Source: Defluviitaleaceae bacterium
Lineage (GTDB): Bacteria > Bacillota > Clostridia > Lachnospirales > WQUN01
Length of the DNA: 64,000 bases
Direction: 5' to 3'
Assembly: GCA_009780315.1 (NCBI GenBank)
Contig: WRAH01000002.1
Coordinates: forward strand, 1-64,000
In this document: piece by piece, positions 8,831-16,586 of the stretch
Numbering within the stretch: the first letter of the stretch is position 1
Layout: each line of letters opens with the position of its first letter
Translations under genes and position numbers: made by a program
Notes under the pieces: generated by a model
What the model saw: only the letters and a program-made list of their open reading frames with translations
Database searches by the model: none
Told to the model about the DNA's origin: nothing

Positions 8831-10186
8831 TCAAGGCGCGTTATAATAAATACATCCTGGCGGGCATTTAGATTTATTTTTACTAATCGGGCAAATGTAT
8901 TCCCCATTAACCATAAACACTTGCTCTGGGCGTATGCCGCACGGTGTTGTAACTGAATTATGCCCAATTGGTTTCCACTCGACACGCTTAAATATTGCAA
9001 CCATAGCAATAGGGATATAGGTTAGCATAAATAGAGGGAAAGTAAAAAGATATGCTATTTTAAAAAATGCTCGGCAATGTATCATTTTCCATTCTGTTAT
9101 AACAGTTATACTGCCGATTGTAAAAAGCAATATATACAAGGTCAATATGGCGGTTAAAAACAAGTTTATTACAGCGGAAATATCAAAGCCGATTATTGCA
9201 CCTAAGATACTCACGGCAATGTTGAGTGACATGGTTACTGACGTAAGTACCATGCCAGGCAATATAGTCATAAACATATCAAAAGCGTAGAAACTACGTT
9301 TTTTGAACATTGTTTTTATCAGACTTGTGCCGTATTTCCCAAAAACCTGATAAAAACCTTTTGTCCAACGCATACGCTGATTCCATGATTGACGAAAGGT
9401 AGTAGGCTGTTCATCATAAAAGATTGCCGTTTTGCAATAGGCTATGCGGTTTCCTTCTATTGCATTGTGGTTTGAAAATTCTATATCCTCGGTGAGTAAG
9501 TGGAAAGGCCAGCCGCCGTTTTCTATAATAATATCTGCCGACACCAAAAAGCCTGTTCCTGATATGGCACATCCTGTACCCAATATCATCCTTGGGTTGT
9601 TCATATATTTTGATTCACGCAAAAACCAAAGAGAGTATCCCGCTGATAACCAATTATCAGCATAATTTTTGGTGTTTCTATAGCTTGTGATAATTTTATG
9701 TCCATCACAAAAAGTTTTGTTCATTTCTGATATATAATTCACATCAAGGAGATTGTCAGCATCAAAAACAAAAAAGCCATCAAAGTGATTTTGCGGATAG
9801 GCTTCAAATATTTTGCCAAACAAGAAATTCAGTGCATAGCCTTTACCTACTTGATTTTTATTAAAACGCTCATATACAACTGCCCCTGCATTTCTTGCTA
9901 TATCAGCGGTATTGTCGGTGCAGTTATCGGCAATTACAAAAATGGTTATGCTGTCCTGGGGATATGATTGCCCCTGTATGCTGGTGATAAGCTGTGATAT
10001 AACATTTGATTCATTCCTTGCGGCTATCAATACGGCATAATTTTTTATACTGATTATGCCATTGTCTTTATCATTTTTTCCATTAAAGAACAACGACACC
10101 AAAATATATATAAGCTGATATGAATAGAACGCTGTAAATACTATCGCAACTATCACATTAAAAATAACAATAATATCTAAAAACAA
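8831..10186 (-). CDS. Membrane glycosyltransferase family 2 protein
   Basis: The 451-residue processive-type GT2 has an N-terminal membrane helix (about 5-35) and a GT-A domain with VLIAARNES (52-60), substrate Asp in DADN (142-145), base Asp in TED (232-234) and the acceptor motif QRMRW (270-274), then several C-terminal membrane helices (about 300-400). This pattern matches cellulose- or hyaluronan-synthase-like and poly-GlcNAc-like enzymes. The predicted start is TTG at 10186 with GAGGGG 6-10 nt upstream. The product is unknown. The last 40 residues hold a Cys-containing tail (CPISKNKSKCPPGC) outside the usual domain. Confidence 0.85.
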   Translation of the reverse strand: MFLDIIVIFNVIVAIVFTAFYSYQLIYILVSLFFNGKNDKDNGIISIKNYAVLIAARNESNVISQLITSIQGQSYPQDSITIFVIADNCTDNTADIARNAGAVVYERFNKNQVGKGYALNFLFGKIFEAYPQNHFDGFFVFDADNLLDVNYISEMNKTFCDGHKIITSYRNTKNYADNWLSAGYSLWFLRESKYMNNPRMILGTGCAISGTGFLVSADIIIENGGWPFHLLTEDIEFSNHNAIEGNRIAYCKTAIFYDEQPTTFRQSWNQRMRWTKGFYQVFGKYGTSLIKTMFKKRSFYAFDMFMTILPGMVLTSVTMSLNIAVSILGAIIGFDISAVINLFLTAILTLYILLFTIGSITVITEWKMIHCRAFFKIAYLFTFPLFMLTYIPIAMVAIFKRVEWKPIGHNSVTTPCGIRPEQVFMVNGEYICPISKNKSKCPPGCIYYNAP

Positions 10187-10215
10187 GTGCTTCCCCTCAC
10201 TTCGTTGAAATTTGG

Positions 10216-11379
10216 TTAGGATGACCTTCTAATTTCCTGACGCAGCAACGCCACAGCCTCCACATGTGGGGTTCTTGGAAACATATCCACTGCATCAATT
10301 TTTATGAGAGTATATCCTGCTTCTGTAAGTAAAATCAAGTCACGTGCAAGGGATTTTGGTTTACAGGCTACATAAATAAGCTCTGGTGCGGCTAAAGCAG
10401 ATATTTGCGGCAATGCCTTTGGATGCAAGCCGTCACGGGGTGGGTCTACTACCACCACGTCAGGTTTATCTAGGGCAGGTAAGTTTTTTAGCACATCCAT
10501 AACATCCCCTGCATAAAATTCGCAGTTGGTGATATTGTTCAGCTTTGCATTATCTTTAGCCGAATGGATAGCGTCCTCTACAAGTTCAATGCCAATGACT
10601 TTCTTGAAAAGCGGCGAAAGTACCTGTGTAATTGTTCCTGTTCCGCAGTATAAGTCGTATGCAACCTTTCCATCTGTGCCTACATAATCTTTTACAACAT
10701 CATATAAAACTTCTGCACCAGCAGAATTTGTTTGAAAAAATGCATGTGCCGCCACCTTAAAACGTAATCCACAAATTTCCTCATGGTAAAAATCCTGCCC
10801 CCATAGGCATTTCACATTTTCATTTTTTACTGCGTCTGCAACACCATCATTGATACTGTGCAAAAAGCCCATGATTTTCCCATTAAGGGGAAGTTGTATA
10901 AGCCCCTGTATAAGGGGTTCAAGGGGCGTTTGTAATGTAGATGTTGTTGAAAGATTTAATAAAATTTCCCCAGTAAACTCACCGCGCCGCATAACCAAAT
11001 GCCGTAAAGCACCAATATGACGCTTCCGATGGAAAAATGCTTCCCCCGATTCACGAAAATATCCTAATACATATTCGATTATTCTTTTATAATCATCAGG
11101 AATAAGTACACAATGAAGCGGTGTGGCGACTTCGTAAAAATTGCGTTTTTTTCGCATTCCTAATGCAAGCCGTCCTTCTTTGCTTTCATCACCAAAAGCA
11201 AGTTCCATTTTATTACGATATCCTTCAATTACTGGTGATGGTTTCAATGACTGCACCAAATGCCCATACTTACCAAGGCATTCTTTTAACGCTGTTTCTT
11301 TTAAAATCAATTCTTCCTTATATGGAATATCTAAATATGTGCAACCGCCGCATCTTCCAAAATGTTCACACAATGACAT
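10216..11379 (-). CDS. 23S rRNA (uracil-5-)-methyltransferase, RlmCD/RumA type
   Basis: This is a 387-residue class I SAM methyltransferase of the TrmA/RumA family. Cysteines C4, C10, C13 and C90 fit the CX5CX2C...C iron-sulfur site of RumA-type enzymes. FFQTNSAGAEVLY starts the catalytic domain, DLYCGTGTI (242-250) binds SAM, DPPRDGL (312-318) is the family motif, and Cys339 in YVACKPKSLARD is the predicted nucleophile (usually SCNP, here ACKP). It lacks an N-terminal TRAM domain, as in shorter members. A small gap separates it from the divergent lipoprotein gene. Whether it targets U747, U1939 or both cannot be told. Confidence 0.88.
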   Translation of the reverse strand: MSLCEHFGRCGGCTYLDIPYKEELILKETALKECLGKYGHLVQSLKPSPVIEGYRNKMELAFGDESKEGRLALGMRKKRNFYEVATPLHCVLIPDDYKRIIEYVLGYFRESGEAFFHRKRHIGALRHLVMRRGEFTGEILLNLSTTSTLQTPLEPLIQGLIQLPLNGKIMGFLHSINDGVADAVKNENVKCLWGQDFYHEEICGLRFKVAAHAFFQTNSAGAEVLYDVVKDYVGTDGKVAYDLYCGTGTITQVLSPLFKKVIGIELVEDAIHSAKDNAKLNNITNCEFYAGDVMDVLKNLPALDKPDVVVVDPPRDGLHPKALPQISALAAPELIYVACKPKSLARDLILLTEAGYTLIKIDAVDMFPRTPHVEAVALLRQEIRRSS

Positions 11380-11534
11380 GATGTCCTCCCAAAAAGTAAA
11401 GTATAAAATTTTTCAGATATTGTGACATAATAGTCATGGGCGGTCAAATATCTAAGATTTGTTCTGTGACGGAACAAATGCATGGTCTGCTCGTTTACTA
11501 TAAGGAATCCAAAATATGAAAGGAAAGTTTGAAT

Positions 11535-12512
11535 ATGAAAAAAAGAAAATGCGTTAGCCTTGCCATTGCAGTTTTAGCCATAGGCATTGGAACCACTGCA
11601 TGTGGTACTACGACTCCAGAAAATGAATATGAGGTCATATCCACTGCACCCTATGCCGCAGAAGCGGATATGCCAGAACCAGAAACTACAAACCCTGCGC
11701 CGCCCCGCTTTACAGTTTTTGAACACCAGCACCAGCATTATCTTCCCCCAATACCTGAATCTTCAATGCCCATAGCAGAAGCCGCAGCGTTTGCTGGGAA
11801 ATATATTTATAATATGCTTGACGTAAATATAGACGGCATGTATCTCATCATGTGGCATGATGTCCGCGAGGAATTTACAAGAAACTTTTGGCATGGAAGC
11901 GTTGCCCTTACAAGGCAAGCCACGGGGATAGATATTGACCACGATGAGATTGATTGGGATGCGATTCTGGCCAATCCACTGCTTAATCCATACAATCCGC
12001 TTTTTAACTTTATCATTGATGCCGAAACAGGCGAGGGGATAGACCTAACCTACTGGTGGGGTGCATGGACAGGACATAGTGCGGACTATCCGCCGCCGCC
12101 AGATTCAGAGGAATTATGGGAAGCATGGCGTGAATCTTCCATGCAGCAAATGTGGATGGAAATGGACAACGACACAATAAAAGAACGCCTAGGCATTAGC
12201 CAAGAAGATTTTAATGCCATATATACACAAACTGCGCTGGATGATGCGGCAAGGCATTTTGAAAACACAACAGTAATGAATATTGTCACAGGCATTAGCG
12301 TTATCAATCCAGACAGAAGCCTTACAACATGGGGTGGAATATATGTAGAGCCTGTTCGTGATACAGACGGCAATTTGACTGCACAACTATCCTCCCTGAA
12401 CTTTACAGTAACAGACCACACAGGGCGTATGGCTAACTTGCAGTACATCATAGTCGATGGAGAAATGCGTCTGCGTAATATTTCAACACAAGCCAATGAT
12501 GTCATTCGTTAG
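11535..12512 (+). CDS. Uncharacterised lipoprotein
   Basis: The product has about 325 residues and a lipoprotein signal peptide (MKKRKC, hydrophobic core, GTTAC lipobox). A Glu/Pro-rich linker (PEPETTNPAPPRF) and a hydrophilic, Trp-rich domain follow, with no domain I recognise. The ATG at 11535 is preferred over a TTG at 11529 because the ribosome site AAAGGAAAG (11519-11527) is well spaced only to the ATG. It stands alone, divergent from the methyltransferase gene. The domain has two repeats of IxxDGxMxL-like strands but nothing diagnostic. Surface-exposed location is likely. Confidence 0.75.
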   Translation: MKKRKCVSLAIAVLAIGIGTTACGTTTPENEYEVISTAPYAAEADMPEPETTNPAPPRFTVFEHQHQHYLPPIPESSMPIAEAAAFAGKYIYNMLDVNIDGMYLIMWHDVREEFTRNFWHGSVALTRQATGIDIDHDEIDWDAILANPLLNPYNPLFNFIIDAETGEGIDLTYWWGAWTGHSADYPPPPDSEELWEAWRESSMQQMWMEMDNDTIKERLGISQEDFNAIYTQTALDDAARHFENTTVMNIVTGISVINPDRSLTTWGGIYVEPVRDTDGNLTAQLSSLNFTVTDHTGRMANLQYIIVDGEMRLRNISTQANDVIR

Positions 12513-12543
12513 ACAATAAAGCACAGAATATTCAAAAAGTACT

Positions 12544-12572
12544 TTCATTAAGGGCATGTAGTGTGGTATAAT
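12544..12572 (+). promoter_or_regulatory. Promoter of the stalk-domain protein gene
   Basis: TATAAT at 12567-12572 is preceded by TGG, giving an extended -10. The -35 is weak (TTCATT at 12544-12549, 17-bp spacer). Confidence 0.5.
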
Positions 12573-12612
12573 CACTTTCAAAATAACTCATTGAAAGGTT
12601 GTGTGCTTTATC

Positions 12613-13371
12613 ATGAATGAAAAAGTAGCAATGGCAAAAGGAATTGTAATGGGTGTATTAGTAACAGTGTTATTATCTGGTACTATTGCAATGGCAAACC
12701 CTGTAGTGAGGGAAATCCTTTTTGGTGTCTCCGTTTATGTAAATGGGGTTGATGTCACCTTTGCAGAAGATAGTCAACCGTTTATTATGGGAGACAGAAC
12801 CTTCTTGCCTGTAGCCGCAATGGCAGAAGCATTTGGCTTTGATATAGAGTGGAATGCTGCAACAGCTACCGCCAACATCACTATTTTAGAAAATGATGGG
12901 CCTGCAATAAACCCAATTACAGTGGCTGAAATCACCGCACTGCAAATGGCATGGGGCGAGGGCTTGGTTGCAATAAGTACTGCCTATGCCAATGACGAGG
13001 ATTATGCATCTATTGCCCAAGGTGTGCTAGATACCTTGTATGGCTATGTGGATGGCATTGTTTTATTCAAGCCTACTATTGCTCAAGAAGTTCCCTTTAG
13101 ATTTACAGAAGCGGCAGCCGCATCTTACTTCATTGGCGGTTCTATTGATGAAGATGGCGGGTTTGCACTTAACCCTTGGACAGCCGTTAGGTTTGGCAAT
13201 GATGGACAACATATTATCAATGGCGAAACAGCATTATGGATGGGTTCTGTCTTTTTAACCAATGGGGACGGAGAAGAAATCCGAGTAGAAAAATCATTGG
13301 GCTTATATAGAGACAATAATGGTGATGTAAGAATCCAGTTGCATCATTCAAGTGTGCCATTTTCTGAATAA
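12613..13371 (+). CDS. Secreted stalk-domain protein (copper amine oxidase N-terminal-like)
   Basis: From ATG 12613 this is a 252-residue exported protein: signal sequence at about 1-28 (VMGVLVTVLLSGTIAMA), then a copper amine oxidase N-like stalk domain with VYVNGVDVTF, GDRTFLPVAAMAEAFGFDIEWNAATATANI (residues about 38-90). A C-terminal domain of about 160 residues has no clear family. An in-frame GTG at 12601 lies too close to GAAAGG (12593-12598), while the ATG is rather far (14 nt), so the exact start is uncertain. Such stalk domains are common in cell-wall proteins of Clostridia and Paenibacillus; function unknown. Confidence 0.75.
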   Translation: MNEKVAMAKGIVMGVLVTVLLSGTIAMANPVVREILFGVSVYVNGVDVTFAEDSQPFIMGDRTFLPVAAMAEAFGFDIEWNAATATANITILENDGPAINPITVAEITALQMAWGEGLVAISTAYANDEDYASIAQGVLDTLYGYVDGIVLFKPTIAQEVPFRFTEAAAASYFIGGSIDEDGGFALNPWTAVRFGNDGQHIINGETALWMGSVFLTNGDGEEIRVEKSLGLYRDNNGDVRIQLHHSSVPFSE

Positions 13372-13386
13372 GATTTTAAAAGATAA

Positions 13387-13539
13387 TAGCGAAAGGGGAC
13401 AGGCTTAACTGCTGCAACGGTTTCCCGTGTGATTGACAGTGACACAATTTTTTATGACGCGTCAAGCCGCAACAAGTGCTGGGTAAAATCCTTGTGGATT
13501 ATGCCGTCCGTAAAACACTATGAAAAAATCCCTGCTTAA
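13387..13539 (+). pseudogene. Possible remnant of a thermonuclease-like gene
   Basis: An open stretch without a start codon reads TAATVSRVIDSDTIFYD, ending at a TAA inside the following terminator. ATV-RVIDxDTI is how staphylococcal-nuclease-type proteins begin their domain, but the rest does not follow the family. It could equally be chance, or a LacI-type helix-turn-helix (ATVSRVI). Confidence 0.2.
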
Positions 13540-13557
13540 CAATGCAGGGATTTTTTT
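13523..13557 (+). terminator. Intrinsic terminator upstream of the STAND island
   Basis: AAATCCCTGC and GCAGGGATTT pair around an 8-nt loop, followed by T7. It insulates the three-gene island from the genes to the left. Confidence 0.88.
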
Positions 13558-13573
13558 ATTGTCTATGTTATGC

Positions 13574-13611
13574 AGTTTGTAGTACAATATGTCAAGAGTT
13601 TATGTTTTTTG
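13574..13611 (+). promoter_or_regulatory. Duplicated promoter block, copy 1 (before the first small gene)
   Basis: A block containing GTAG-TACAATATGTCAA and TTTATG-TTTTTG recurs almost unchanged at 14113-14151. TACAAT (13583-13588) fits a -10, with TTGTCT at 13559-13564 as a possible -35 (18-bp spacer). Ribosome site AAGGAGGAATC precedes the ATG at 13650. Confidence 0.6.
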
Positions 13612-13649
13612 GCAGTTAAAAGCTAAAATAAATAAGGAGGAATCCAATC

Positions 13650-14072
13650 ATGAGTCAATTTAATTTTCATGACAAAGTTATTATCAAAAACAAAGGTGAT
13701 GTCCATTTGGGTGACAACAACAACTACTTTGCAGATTTCCAAGGAGAATTGACGAATCTAGCGTCAGCTTTAAAACAAGGGGGATATGAAGAAGATTCTG
13801 CATATGTAGAAAGCATTTATGAAGCTGTAGAAGTAATGGAGAAACTCATAAACGAATCTGGAAGTCCAGAATCTGCCGAAGTACCCCTTCGCAAAAAAGG
13901 TATCCTATCAAAACTCAAAGGATTTTATGAAGATATGACGGAGGAAAACTCTGACTTATACAAAAAAACTAAGGCACTAAGAAATGGGGCAAAAATAGTC
14001 AATAATCTTATTGAGTTTTCTAATAATATAGCAAAGTTTGTACCTTATTTACCATTACCTCCACAAAGCTAA
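13650..14072 (+). CDS. Small helical protein A of the STAND island
   Basis: This 140-residue protein is from no family I recognise. Residues 8-27 carry a Gly/Asn motif (KNKGDVHLGDNNNYF) matching the N-terminus of the neighbouring STAND protein at identical residue numbers. Residues about 28-70 are acidic and helical (YEEDSAYVESIYEAVEVMEKL). Residues 80-137 (PLRKKGILSKLKGFYEDMTEENSDLYKK ... IEFSNNIAKFVPYLP) are clearly homologous to the C-terminus of the third gene. There is no signal peptide; the C-terminal helix is amphipathic to hydrophobic. It lies directly upstream of the STAND gene under the same kind of promoter. Effector, adaptor or sensor partner of the STAND protein is inference. Confidence 0.85.
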   Translation: MSQFNFHDKVIIKNKGDVHLGDNNNYFADFQGELTNLASALKQGGYEEDSAYVESIYEAVEVMEKLINESGSPESAEVPLRKKGILSKLKGFYEDMTEENSDLYKKTKALRNGAKIVNNLIEFSNNIAKFVPYLPLPPQS

Positions 14073-14112
14073 CCACACGCACTTGCAAGGTGTGTTCGGT
14101 TGCATTGTTTTA

Positions 14113-14151
14113 AGTTGTAGGGTACAATATGTCAAATATTTATGCTTTTTG
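14113..14151 (+). promoter_or_regulatory. Duplicated promoter block, copy 2 (before the STAND gene)
   Basis: This repeats the block at 13574-13611. TACAAT (14123-14128) is the likely -10, with TTGCAT (14100-14105) 17 bp upstream. An in-frame ATG at 14142 lies within the block, roughly at the predicted transcript start, so it is unlikely to be the translation start. Confidence 0.6.
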
Positions 14152-14168
14152 TATGTGGGGGTGGTATT

Positions 14169-16100
14169 GTGAGTAGTTATGACCATAAAAAGTCAGTTGA
14201 AAATAAAAATGCAAGAGATGTACACTATGGTGATAACAATATTTACCATGTTAATGAAAAACCATTGCAAAAAATAGTCACCATTGGTTCTGCGCCGTCA
14301 CCCTCAAAACACTTTCTGGGGCGTAAAGATGATATTGCAAAGATAAAGGCAAAAAGCGGCAAACTGATACTGGTCAATGGGATGGGCGGCATAGGTAAAA
14401 CAGAAATATGTAAAAATCTTTTTGCTGAATACAGTAAAACCCATAGCGCAGTCCAGCATGTGGGCTGGGTAGTGTTTGATAGAAACCTTAAAAATACCTT
14501 GTATGGCAAGTTTATAGCCACAAGAGAAATTGCAGACTTTGAGAAAAATTATATTCAAACAAAAATCCACATCAATGATTTGTCAGACAAGCTAGTTTTA
14601 TTTATAGACAACATGAACGAAATTTCTAAAGAGGATAAAACGGAGATTAACAGCTTGGCATGTAATGTCATTATAACCTCTAGACAATTAACCCATGATA
14701 ATAATATAGAAGTTGTGGAAATAGGCGTACTTACCGAAGATGATTGTGTTTCACTTTATGAGGAAGTGCTAGGGCGTAAAAATTATGACCATGAAGTCGT
14801 TAAACACATTGTCCAGAAGGGGGCTTGTCTTACACTGGTCGTTGAGTTGCTTGCAAAAACCGCTAAACGCGCACGTTTAACAGACGATGAACTGCTTGAA
14901 AAACTAAATAAAAATGGATTTGATTTGTCTGAAATCAAGCATACGGTTGATGATGACAAAAGTTTTAATGAGTGTTTATCTAAGCTTTTTGACTTATCGA
15001 AAATAGGCACAGATGAACTTTTGGTATTGAAGCAATTTTCATTGTTCCCGCCACAACCCCTTGATTATGAATATGCTGAAAAATGGTTTGGACAGGACAA
15101 CCCCGATATTTTAAATATACTCATTGACAAGGGTTGGCTTATTGATACAGGTACAGGTATTTATATGCATCATGTAATGGCTGATGTTGTAAAGTATGAA
15201 AATATGCCAAGCTATCAAGAATGTGTAAAGCTGGTAGAAATGCTGGCTAAAGATTTGTACTGTAGTGAAACAGAGATATTTACAGATAAGCTTCCATTAT
15301 TGCCCTTTAGTGTGCCTGTTGCACAGCGATTTGTAAATGATAAGGATGAAAATATCGCATTGTTACTGCATACCATTGCTGTTCTCTATAAGAAACAAAG
15401 CGATTATGACAAAGCGTTAAAATATTACAAAAAAGCATTGGCAATTAAAAAAGTGTTAGGGAAAACCCATCCATCAACCGCAACGATATATAACAATATG
15501 GCGGGAGTTTTTGAAGCCCAAGGGGAGTATAGTAAAGCGTTGGAGTATTACGAAAAAGCATTGGGAATTTATGAAAAAGTATTAGGTAAAACTCATCCGT
15601 CAACCGCAAGGACATATAACAATATGGCGGGAGTTTTTAAAGCCCAAGGGGAGTATAGTAAAGCGTTGGAGTATTGCGAAAAATCATTGGCAATTAAAGA
15701 AAAAGTATTAGGTAAAGCCCACCCATCAACCGCAAGGACATATAACAATATGGCAGAAGTTTTTAAAGCCCAAGAAGAGTATAGTAAAGCATTAGAGTAT
15801 CACGAAAAAGCATTGGAAATTGATGAAAAAGTATTAGGTAAAACCCATCCATTAACCGCAATAACATATAACAATATGGCGTTAGTTTTTGCAAACCAAG
15901 AGAATTATGACAAGGCTTTGGAATGGTATCTGCGTTCGATAAAAATATTGTTAAATATATTGGGGCGGGAACATCCCAATACAGTTACAGTTTTTATAAA
16001 TATGAAGTATGCATACACTCAATCGGGCAAAACATCTGATTTTACAACATGGCTAATCGCCCAACTAAACAAGGAGGAATCAACTCATGAGCCGATATAG
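14169..16100 (+). CDS. NLR-like STAND NTPase (NB-ARC type) with C-terminal TPR repeats
   Basis: From GTG 14169 the product has 643 residues. GGGGGTGG lies 4 nt upstream, and with this start the motif ENKNARDVHYGDNNIYHV falls at the same residues (11-28) as in small protein A. An NB-ARC-like ATPase follows: P-loop GMGGIGKT (71-78), Walker B LVLFIDNM (142-149), NVIITSRQ (166-173), then a winged-helix-like region. Residues about 395-620 are TPRs of 42 residues (YNNMA-VFKAQ-EYSKALEY-EKAL-I-EKVLGKTHPST), of the kinesin-light-chain type. There is no N-terminal enzymatic effector domain, so output probably passes through the motif or the neighbours. Such proteins act as ligand-triggered oligomerising switches in immunity or regulated death; the role here is inferred. 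Confidence 0.88.
   Translation: MSSYDHKKSVENKNARDVHYGDNNIYHVNEKPLQKIVTIGSAPSPSKHFLGRKDDIAKIKAKSGKLILVNGMGGIGKTEICKNLFAEYSKTHSAVQHVGWVVFDRNLKNTLYGKFIATREIADFEKNYIQTKIHINDLSDKLVLFIDNMNEISKEDKTEINSLACNVIITSRQLTHDNNIEVVEIGVLTEDDCVSLYEEVLGRKNYDHEVVKHIVQKGACLTLVVELLAKTAKRARLTDDELLEKLNKNGFDLSEIKHTVDDDKSFNECLSKLFDLSKIGTDELLVLKQFSLFPPQPLDYEYAEKWFGQDNPDILNILIDKGWLIDTGTGIYMHHVMADVVKYENMPSYQECVKLVEMLAKDLYCSETEIFTDKLPLLPFSVPVAQRFVNDKDENIALLLHTIAVLYKKQSDYDKALKYYKKALAIKKVLGKTHPSTATIYNNMAGVFEAQGEYSKALEYYEKALGIYEKVLGKTHPSTARTYNNMAGVFKAQGEYSKALEYCEKSLAIKEKVLGKAHPSTARTYNNMAEVFKAQEEYSKALEYHEKALEIDEKVLGKTHPLTAITYNNMALVFANQENYDKALEWYLRSIKILLNILGREHPNTVTVFINMKYAYTQSGKTSDFTTWLIAQLNKEESTHEPI
15465..15968 (+). repeat. 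Tandem 126-bp coding repeats (TPR units)
   Basis: Four consecutive units start at 15465, 15591, 15717 and 15843, each 126 bp (42 codons), and the first three are close to identical in DNA. The equal length and low divergence indicate recent internal duplication in the ligand-sensing part of the STAND gene. Confidence 0.9.
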
Positions 16101-16533
16101 TTTCTTCATCAAATATGCTAAATCTGGTGATACTTACTCTTCTATAAAGTCCACCATAAAAATCAAGCCAGAAGTCTTTCAGTTCAACGCTGCCATGGAA
16201 GAATTACGAAGTGAATTTCTTTATAGCTCAGTATATTTAAACAAAGATGGGCATGAAGACGAGGGTGCAAATATAGAAGAGTTGGACGGAATGCTGGACG
16301 AGATGAAGGAAATCATAAATACATTAGGAAGTATGGCAGCCGCCGAAGCATCCCTTCGTGAAAGAGGAATCGTATCAAAATTCAATCAATATTATGAAGA
16401 TATAACGAACAAAAACTCCAGTTTATACAAAAAATTGTTGACAATGAACAACAGAGTAAGAAAAGCAGATTCGCTTATTGAGTTTTATAAAAACTTTGCA
16501 AAATGTATACCATACTTCTTACCACAAGACTAA
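16087..16533 (+). CDS. Small helical protein B of the STAND island (paralogue of protein A)
   Basis: This 148-residue protein's second half (AEASLRERGIVSKFNQYYEDI, NKNSSLYKKLLTM, SLIEFYKNFAKCIPYFLP) aligns with the end of protein A. The N-terminus differs: KYAKSGDTYSSIKSTIKIK replaces the KGDVHLGDNN motif. The gene starts inside the last 14 bases of the STAND gene. Its ribosome site and start (AAGGAGGAATC...CATGAG) copy those of protein A almost base for base, so the duplication included the translation signal. No enzymatic motif is visible. It could be an antagonist or alternative partner that lost the shared motif; this is inference. Confidence 0.83.
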   Translation: MSRYSFFIKYAKSGDTYSSIKSTIKIKPEVFQFNAAMEELRSEFLYSSVYLNKDGHEDEGANIEELDGMLDEMKEIINTLGSMAAAEASLRERGIVSKFNQYYEDITNKNSSLYKKLLTMNNRVRKADSLIEFYKNFAKCIPYFLPQD

Positions 16534-16562
16534 AAAAGAGCAGTCTCCAGACTGCTCTTTTT
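16533..16562. terminator. Intrinsic terminator closing the STAND island
   Basis: AAAAAGAGCAGTC and GACTGCTCTTTTT pair around TCCA, beginning at the stop codon of protein B. The hairpin is symmetrical enough to serve the convergent minus-strand operon too. Confidence 0.9.
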
Positions 16563-16586
16563 CATCAATTCAAGCAAATGATTACA

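Noticed and set aside
13387..13539. Real nuclease or LacI-type regulator gene in the gap before the STAND island
   Set aside because: Only about ten residues resemble either family, there is no start codon, and the frame ends in the terminator; kept only as a low-confidence remnant.
14142..14168. ATG 14142 as the STAND protein start
   Set aside because: It lies inside the duplicated promoter block close to the expected transcript start. GTG 14169 has a G-rich ribosome site and makes the shared motif line up by residue number with small protein A.
15465..15968. Regular direct repeats as a possible CRISPR array
   Set aside because: The units are 126 bp with no spacers, lie in frame, and encode 42-residue TPRs.
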